DNA of 64,000 nt, from assembly GCF_963169125.1 (NCBI RefSeq), contig NC_084802.1:24765607-24829606 (forward strand), written 5' to 3'. Numbering within the stretch: the first letter of the stretch is position 1; each line of letters begins with the position of its first letter. The stretch is from Humulus lupulus. Lineage: Eukaryota; Streptophyta; Magnoliopsida; Rosales; Cannabaceae. Positions 57,334-64,000 of this stretch are shown here, piece after piece. The position numbers and the translations under genes are program-made. The notes beneath the pieces were generated by a model. The model was not told the origin of the DNA. It did not search any database and saw only the letters and a program-made list of their open reading frames with translations.

Positions 57334-59088
57334 CAAAAATATTATTTTAATGTGAATTAAAATACTCTTTTAATTACATAAAATCAACATAGCATTTGGA
57401 ACATCACTTATGCATGCAAATCATTGTTTTACCAATTTACTCACCAATTATACCCAAAATTCAGCAAGCAATATTCATCATAAAACCTATTTTAAATTCA
57501 TGCTTCTCAAAACTCAAATATAAATCTTCATGTATCACCAATACACCAATTTATAAAAGATTTAAGATAATCTTTTCATTTAACCAATTAACCTAGCATG
57601 TTCTTAATATGCATGGGTGACACTAAAAATAAAAACACTCATCATGATTCATACTTATGGCCGAAACCTCATCATCCACATTTCATGTTTTCTTTTGGCA
57701 TGTTTACAAAATATTGGGGAGAATTACATTAACATAAAATAGATCAAGACAACACTTAAGCCCTAGCATGCATCTATTAACATTTTTTTAAAGGAACCCA
57801 TTTAAAATCTTACAAACCTATCATGTCTCTAAGGGTACATTGGCATTAAAACAAATGGTGAAACTAAACATGCTTGGGCATCATCCCTAGGTCGAAACTC
57901 CCCTAGCCAAAACAACCAAATTCCTTCATGCATTTACATAGAACTTTTAAACCAACAAAATATAGCATAAAATCTTATTTCATACAATTAAAACAAAACC
58001 CTTCTATAGTTCAATCATAATAAGATTTTTCCCATGACCAACAATAGAACAATGCCACAAACCAATCCACATAAAATACCCAAGCCACACGCCTAGGTCA
58101 AATCCTTCATGCATCAAAATAATAAAAAAAAATAATCCAACAATCCACATAACCCAAGAAAATATAATAACATTAGGGCTAAATATTCATTACCTCTCTT
58201 GATTGTAGAATCAAGAACACACAAAGTGACCAACATTCAAAACTATAACCACCCCTTGTTCAAGCCTAGGGTTTCGAAACCCACATGAAGAGAAGGAGAA
58301 AACCAACAACAACAATAAAAAACATTTGTTGAAACATAAGAATCAAATGAAAAAGAGTCTAGAAAGCACAAGTATAAAGAGACATACCCTAGGATTGAAC
58401 CTTTTTCCTTTTCTTTTTCTCCTCCTTCTTCTCTTTCTATCTCTAAGTCGCTCACTCTCTCTGCTTCTCTCATTAGGCCGACGACACCAAGAGCATAATG
58501 CTCTCTTCTCTTTTCTTTCCTTCCTTTTCATCTAACCTAGCCACACTTGTCCTAATGGGAATGGGTAAGTTTCCTCTTTATAATTTTCCATTAATTTTTT
58601 TTATTCTAATTTCTTAAATAAAGAGGTTTTTCAATTAAACTAAAAGAAGAAAATACCAATTTATCTAGCCATCATCAAATTGCCACATAAAATAGGAAAA
58701 CAATTCCTTCGTTTTGCCACTATGCCACACGCTCATATCCCTTTCTCTCTTCTTTATTTTATTTTATTTTCTTTTTTAATCAAATAAAATAATTCTAATA
58801 ATAGGAATTAAAGGTGTGTAGAAAATTTCTACTGCATGTACACCATACAACTACGCACATGCACACACTTAATTACTAAGGTGCGTCACTACTTACTAGG
58901 CACCTTGGTACATTCAATCAAAGTTCATTTTATTCACAAAATAAATTAATAAATAAATAAAATAATTAACAATTAAATAAACATAGTTCTAACAAACAAT
59001 TCAAACAATTAAATAAAATCATTCATAACACTTAACAATTAAACAAAGCACAAAATTATTAAACTAAAAAAAAAATTTGGTGGCTTCA
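57334..59088 (-). repeat. LTR of gypsy element 3, right piece
   Basis: Continuation of 43069-45125. It ends GGCTTCA, which on the minus strand gives the LTR start TGAAGCC right after a polypurine tract. A/T-rich, with C/T-rich tracts at 58405-58475 and 58500-58530. No genuine frame. Confidence 0.7.
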
Positions 59089-59102
59089 ATATACCCTCCT
59101 TA

Positions 59103-62060
59103 AAAGGAATTTTGTCCTGAAATTCTTTCTTACCAAATAACTCAAGGTATCTTTCTCTCATGTCTTCCTCCAACTCCCATGTTGCTTCTCGTTTCGTTGA
59201 TTCCCTTTTCAATAACATGTTCTGGTTGTTCATCGTAACTCAGGTCCTACTTCAGTTGTAACAGCTCGTAACTCAAAACATGAGAGGGATCTGACACGTA
59301 CTTACGCAACATTATGTGAAAGACATTATGTGTTTCAGATAGTGCTAGGGTAGTGCTAAATGGTAGGCACCTGCCCTACTCTGTCCAAAATCTCAAATGG
59401 ACCTATATATCTCGGGCTCAACTTCCCTTTCTTCCAAAAACGCATAACACCTTTCATCGGCGAGGCTCTCAAGAACACAAACTCGCCCACTGAAAACTCA
59501 ATGTCCCTTCTCTTAAGGTCCACATAACTATTTTGCCTACTTTGCGCGGTAAGCATCCTTGGCGAATTTTCTCGATCGCCTCACTGGCTTCCCTGACTGC
59601 CTCGGGGCCTAAAATTTGTTTCTCCCCAACCTCATCCCAGTGTAAAAGAGATCTACACTTGTACCCATAAAGCATCTCATAGGGAGCCATCCTAATAGTG
59701 AATTGATAACTATTGTTATAGGAGAACTCCATTAGGGGTAGGTATCGGTTCCAAGACTTAGAAAAGTCCAAAGCACAACATCTCAACATATCCTCTAGAA
59801 TCTGTATAGTTATCTCAGACTGCCCATCGGTCTGGGGATGGAACACGATACTAAACTTTAACCTTGTTCCCATAGTTTTCTGTAATCCCTTCTAAAAGTT
59901 TAATGTGAACACTGACCCTCGATCAGAAATTATCGACTTTGGAACTCCATGAAGTCTCACTATCTCACTCACATATAATTATGCATATTGGTCCGCCGAG
60001 TAGGTAGTCTTAACTTGTAGAAAATGGGCGTACTTAAGGCCTATCCACTATTACCCAAGCAGAATCATGCTGCTTTGTGGTCCTGGGTAGACCTACCATA
60101 AAATCTATTGCTATATCCTCCCATTTCCATTTTGGAATGTAAAGTGGTTGAAGTAACAATGCTGGCCTTTGGTGCTCTGCCTTGACTTGCTGGCATGTCA
60201 ATCATCTGGAAACAAACTCAACAATATCCCTCTTCATTCCAGGCCACCAATACAATGCCTTAAGGGCTTGGTACATCTTCATCGACCCTGAGTGTAAGGA
60301 ATAGGGTGTTGTATGCGCCTCTTTCATAATACTTTCCTTAATCTCATCATTGTCAGGCACACAAATCCTATCCTTATATCGCAGTAATCCACCGTTGGAC
60401 ATCGTGAAGTCACTGATACCAGTTTCCTGTACCAAAGCCTCTTGCTTCATCAGGGCTTCATCCACTTTCTGTCCTTCTCTAATTTGTTCCAGTAGGGAGG
60501 ATTGTAACGTAAGGTTCACTAGGCCTTCTATCACGAATTCGATGCCAACGTTTATATTCTCCTTCTGGAGAGGCACCTCTATTGTGCTCAGTGCTGAGAA
60601 ACTCCCATATCCCCACCTATTCAATGCATCTACAACCACATTGGCCATGCCTGGGTGGTATAGAATTTCACAATCGTAGTCTTTCACTAGTTCCAACCAC
60701 CTTCGTTGTCTCATATTCAGTTCTTTCTAAGTGAAAAAGTATTTCAGACTTTTTGTGGTCAGTGTAGATTTCACACTTATCCTCATATAGGTGATGTCTC
60801 CATATCTTTAGTGCGAACACCACTGCTGCAAACTCAAGATCATGTGTGGGACACCGTTGCTCATAGTCCTTGAGTTGCCTGGAAGCATAAACTACCACCT
60901 TCCCATCTTGCATCAACACACACCTTAAGTTGTTCTTTGATGCGTCACAATATACCACAAACTTTCCTCCCTTTGAGGGAACACAAGGGATAGGCGCAGA
61001 GATCAACTTATCCTTTGTTGTCTGAAATCTTTCTTCACATTTCTCAGTCCATGCAAACTTCTAATGTTTGTGGGTCAAGTTGGTCAAGGGTATGGAGATC
61101 TTTGAAAATCCCTTGACAAACTTCTGATAATAACCCACTAATCCTAAGAACCTTCGAACCTCTGAGGCATTCTTTGGCTGGGGGCAGTCTCTAATGGCCT
61201 CGATCTTTGGCGGATCTACTGCTATCTCATCCTTGGACACTATATGCCCTAGGAAAGTTACTTGTTCTAGCAAAAACTCTCACTTGGAGAACTTAGCGTA
61301 CAACTGATGTTCTCGTAGTCTTTTTATGGTCAACCTTAAATGCTCCTCCTTGGTCTTCCAGTAGATAAGGATATCGTCTATGAACACTACTACAAACTTG
61401 TCCAAATAGTCCTTAAATACCATGTTCATCATGTCCATGAATGTTGTTGGGGCATTAGTGAGTCCAAAAGACATCACTAGGAACTCTTATTGCCCGTAGC
61501 GAGTTCTGAAAGTCATCTTTGGAATGCCTCCCTCCTTTACTTTCAACTGATGGTAGCCGAATCGCAGATCAATCTTTGAGAATACCCCTGGTCATCTATC
61601 CTAGGCAAAGTATATTTGTTCTTAATGGTGACCTTATTGAGTTCTCGGTAATTGATTTACATTCTCATGCTCTCGTCCTTCTTTTTCACAAATAGGACTG
61701 GTTCCCCCCATGGCGAATGACTAGGTCTTATGAACCCTTTATCCAACAATTCATGTAGCTGGTTCTTGAGTTCCTTCAACTCTGCAGATGCCATTCGATA
61801 GGGTGCTTTAGAGATCGGTGTTGTTTCTAGTTCAAGTTCGATCATAAATTCAATTTCTCTATCCGGGGGTAATCCTGGTAATCCCACGGGAAACACTTCC
61901 GGAAACTCACAGACGATATGCACATTCTTTGGTTTAAACTTTGTCTCCTTGGATTTATCCACCACACAAGACAGAAATTCCGAACAACCATGTTGCATCA
62001 TATTACGTGCTTCCAGTACCGATATTATGGGTGTATGAAAACCCGCTACTTCTCCTGTAG
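59103..62060 (-). pseudogene. gypsy pol (element 3)
   Basis: Reverse transcriptase from PGLPPDREIEFMIELE (about 61840-61890) through [26 protein letters not shown] and catalytic FIDDILIYW (about 61360-61390); connection [16 protein letters not shown] (about 61110-61160); RNase H FVVYCDAS (about 60940-60970) and [11 protein letters not shown]; integrase HTTPYSLHSGSMKMYQ ... LYWWPGMKRDIVEFVSR (about 60200-60310), [13 protein letters not shown] (about 59800-59840), FGKKGKLSPRYIGPFEI-like C-terminal region (about 59390-59430) and a final REATWELEEDMRERYLELFG (about 59130-59195), a chromovirus-type end. Multiple frame shifts. Upstream protease and gag are missing. Confidence 0.87.
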
Positions 62061-62317
62061 CATCTTAGAATTTTACTTAGCTAGATAGTAGTAGCTTGTG
62101 CTGTAGTATTCTAGTTTTCGTGGTTATTGGTTCAAGTCGAGATTTAGATGGAAACTCATAGAGATAGTTATGGATTTTATAAGTTTAGCCTATAGTTAAG
62201 AAATATTAATTTTAACATAAGGTTTGATTAATATAGCTGGTCCTAGAAATGATATTTATTATAACCTAAGGTTTAGATAGAATAATTAAGAACATGACAC
62301 TTGTCACATGCATGTTT
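62061..62317. other. Unassigned A/T-rich sequence at the truncated end of element 3
   Basis: No frame and no clear LTR match. It lies between the broken pol and the next LTR start. Confidence 0.45.
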
Positions 62318-62784
62318 TGTAACGACCCAACTATCTATGAGACTTAGGTCATTAAACCTACTAGACATAACTATGACTTTGAAGAGAACATACATAAGAA
62401 AATTCATAACTTTATTGAAAATTTGAAAAAAATAATTTTTGTAATACATAAATGAGCTCATTGTTTTAAAATAAAACATAACTTTAAATAAAATTGTTTA
62501 CAAAGCTAAATGCGGAAAAATACATAAAAATGTAATTTAAAGCGACTAAAAAAAATGTTGTCCTCGAATTGACACGCAGCCCCTCCACTCCATTCACCTC
62601 CATACACACACCAAGTTTCCAAGAATCCTTCCGCCTTTGCATCTATTTTCCTACATCACACTAAAAGAAAATGAGTGAGCCTAATGCCCAGCAAGGAAAA
62701 TCTAAAACATATACATAAAATTATATCATTAACATATACTATAAACATATGACTATAAAAATGTACACCATATAAGACTATACT
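62318..62784 (-). repeat. Gypsy LTR fragment
   Basis: Begins TGTAACGACCCAAC at 62318 and contains GAGTGAGCCTAATGCCCAGC (about 62673-62692), a form of the shared LTR block. It is interrupted at 62785 by another LTR. Confidence 0.65.
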
Positions 62785-64000
62785 TGTAACGCCCTAAACT
62801 CCAGGGACAGTTACGGTGTGCCTTGTAAACAGTGCTAAACTCACTAATCGAGTCATTTGGCAAAAATCGTGTAACTAAGTATGATTAGCGGTTTAGGGTT
62901 TTAAAATTTTGGTTAAGATGTAACATTTCATTAGAATGTTTAATATATATGTTGGGATCCCAAAATTATAATTTCAAAGTCTGCTACAAGAAAAAATTTA
63001 CAACAGGCCGTTCTATGCGGCAAAACAGGGTTTAACCTTAGTTCCTTCTCAATCTCGGCCGTGGTGGACGAGCAGCTGCATATGTACACCTCATCACCTA
63101 AGCTCTCCAACTCAAGGATGGCCCAACTTTCTTTTGCATTTACCTGCACCACATAGCACCCGTGAGTCGAAGCCCAGCAAGAAAATACAATATGACATGA
63201 TATAATATCAACAATGATTGTGTTAATTATTCAGGACCAACAGTCCAAGCAAATAGGTGACTGTCACAAATATGGGGTTAGCACCCTCTAGCATGTGATG
63301 ATAGGATCACCAGGGCTTAACAGATATCAAAAGTCACTATTATGGGAATAGCACCCTTTAGCCATGTGACAATAGGAACACCAGGGCTTAACAAATAAGT
63401 GAGCGTCTCACTAGCTTTAACAGGATAGGTACATGGTGATTAGTCACCATCATAACCTTCCTCCTGACTCTAGAGTCATAACTATGGAACAGCGTTCCTT
63501 AGCCATGTGACAAACAGTCACCGGGGCCATATGCCCTGGCTCTGAATAACTAGTCTCAGACTAGCCAAGCGCTTATAAGTTCGCGACCTTAGGGTCGGTC
63601 CAGCGTTAATACCCCATATGAGTCATTCTTGCAGATATCGATTAGATCTAATCTTCATTTGGCTCGGCGTTCATGACGCTATGCCATTTCTGACTCTTAG
63701 GTCAGTGAAACACGACCAGTGTCCAACTCATTGTGAACTTGACTAATAAGTCACAGCTTCATAGATGGATCTAACACCGTTGCCGATTCTGACTAATAAG
63801 TCAGTGCCATACACAAGTAAGCCATGCCACCAAACATGTATCACATATCCAATATCCATAACAAGGTATTCAGCATGCTTACTTAATAGGTACTAGTACA
63901 ATTAGGACTATGCACGAATACAGAGGCTCAAGCTCCGAACGATATCATACTCAGTATATAACGCATGTCCTAATCACATGTTTCTCATGCATCATATGCA
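62785..64000 (-). repeat. Gypsy LTR 5 (continues beyond the window)
   Basis: Starts TGTAACGCCC at 62785 after ATACT. The shared block lies at 63139-63184 (plus strand TTACCTGCACCACATAGCAC then CGTGAGTCGAAGCCCAGCAA), followed by an array of TGACT-N4-AGTCA dyads at 63465-63803. Same family as solo LTR B in the opposite orientation. Its other end is outside the window. Confidence 0.8.

Larger units (their letters stand above)
43069..62060 (-). mobile_element. Ty3/gypsy element 3 (decayed, 5' part missing)
   Basis: Minus strand: 3' LTR (43069-45125 plus 57334-59088, about 3.8 kb), polypurine tract near 59089-59102 (TAAGGAGGGTATAT), and pol 59103-62060. Gag, protease and the 5' LTR are not recognisable to the right of 62060, so the element is truncated. 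A 12.2 kb CACTA element is inserted in its 3' LTR. Confidence 0.8.

Noticed and set aside
58243..58535. Charged or Leu/Ser-rich frames on both strands
   Set aside because: Produced by a C/T-rich tract in the LTR of element 3; low complexity.

Overview
The window is a repeat-dense, gene-poor stretch of a flowering-plant nuclear genome, most likely a eudicot. The evidence is plant-type Ty3/gypsy and Ty1/copia retrotransposons primed by initiator tRNA-Met (primer site TGGTATCAGAGC), a Cassandra-type LTR carrying a 5S rRNA-derived block, CACTA (En/Spm) DNA transposons, and exon fragments of plant genes (DEK1, PIR/SRA1, ureide permease, TDY-type MAP kinase). The species cannot be named from the sequence. 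I see no intact host gene, tRNA, functional rRNA gene or CRISPR array; nearly every open frame belongs to a decayed element.

Layout. 1-3284: 5' end of a minus-strand gypsy element (gag start, leader, LTR), with a Cassandra LTR and internal stub spliced in exactly between two tRNA-Met primer sites. 3285-11835: an older minus-strand chromodomain gypsy element whose left LTR was cut by the first insertion. 11841-13010: a plus-strand LTR fragment, then an eroded gypsy RT/RNase H remnant on the minus strand. 13836-17111: a decayed 3.3 kb CACTA-type element. 17301-29917: a copia solo LTR, then the 3' LTR and RNase H tail of a minus-strand copia element. These contain nested solo LTRs (17927-20394, 25297-29513 and, inside that, 26185-28330), a further solo LTR at 23023-24348, and a 1.87 kb tandem duplication. 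29918-41013: a minus-strand copia element with target duplication GGCTT, rearranged internally by an inverted LTR flanked by a 207 bp direct duplication. 41019-43068: a CACTA-like end and a minus-strand copia LTR. 43069-62060: a third minus-strand gypsy element with a LTR of about 3.8 kb, interrupted by a 12.2 kb CACTA element. 62318-64000: two further gypsy LTRs.

The most notable object is the CACTA element at 45126-57333. It carries exons, often with splice sites and introns, that I can trace to at least seven unrelated host genes: PIR/SRA1, a helix-hairpin-helix (kinesin-10-like) protein, a TDY MAP kinase, a RanBP2-type zinc-finger protein, a ureide permease, the calpain DEK1 and a VASt-domain protein. 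All but one lie on the minus strand. It has no transposase that I can recognise and contains an extra internal copy of its own right end, so it looks like a composite, non-autonomous Pack-CACTA.

Other points stand out. Several LTR families carry a GC-rich palindromic cassette at a comparable place but with family-specific sequence. Two related copia LTRs have a hairpin whose stem sequence differs while pairing is kept. One gypsy LTR family carries arrays of TGACT-N4-AGTCA dyads. All identifications come from reading translations and comparing with family knowledge; no database search was run.
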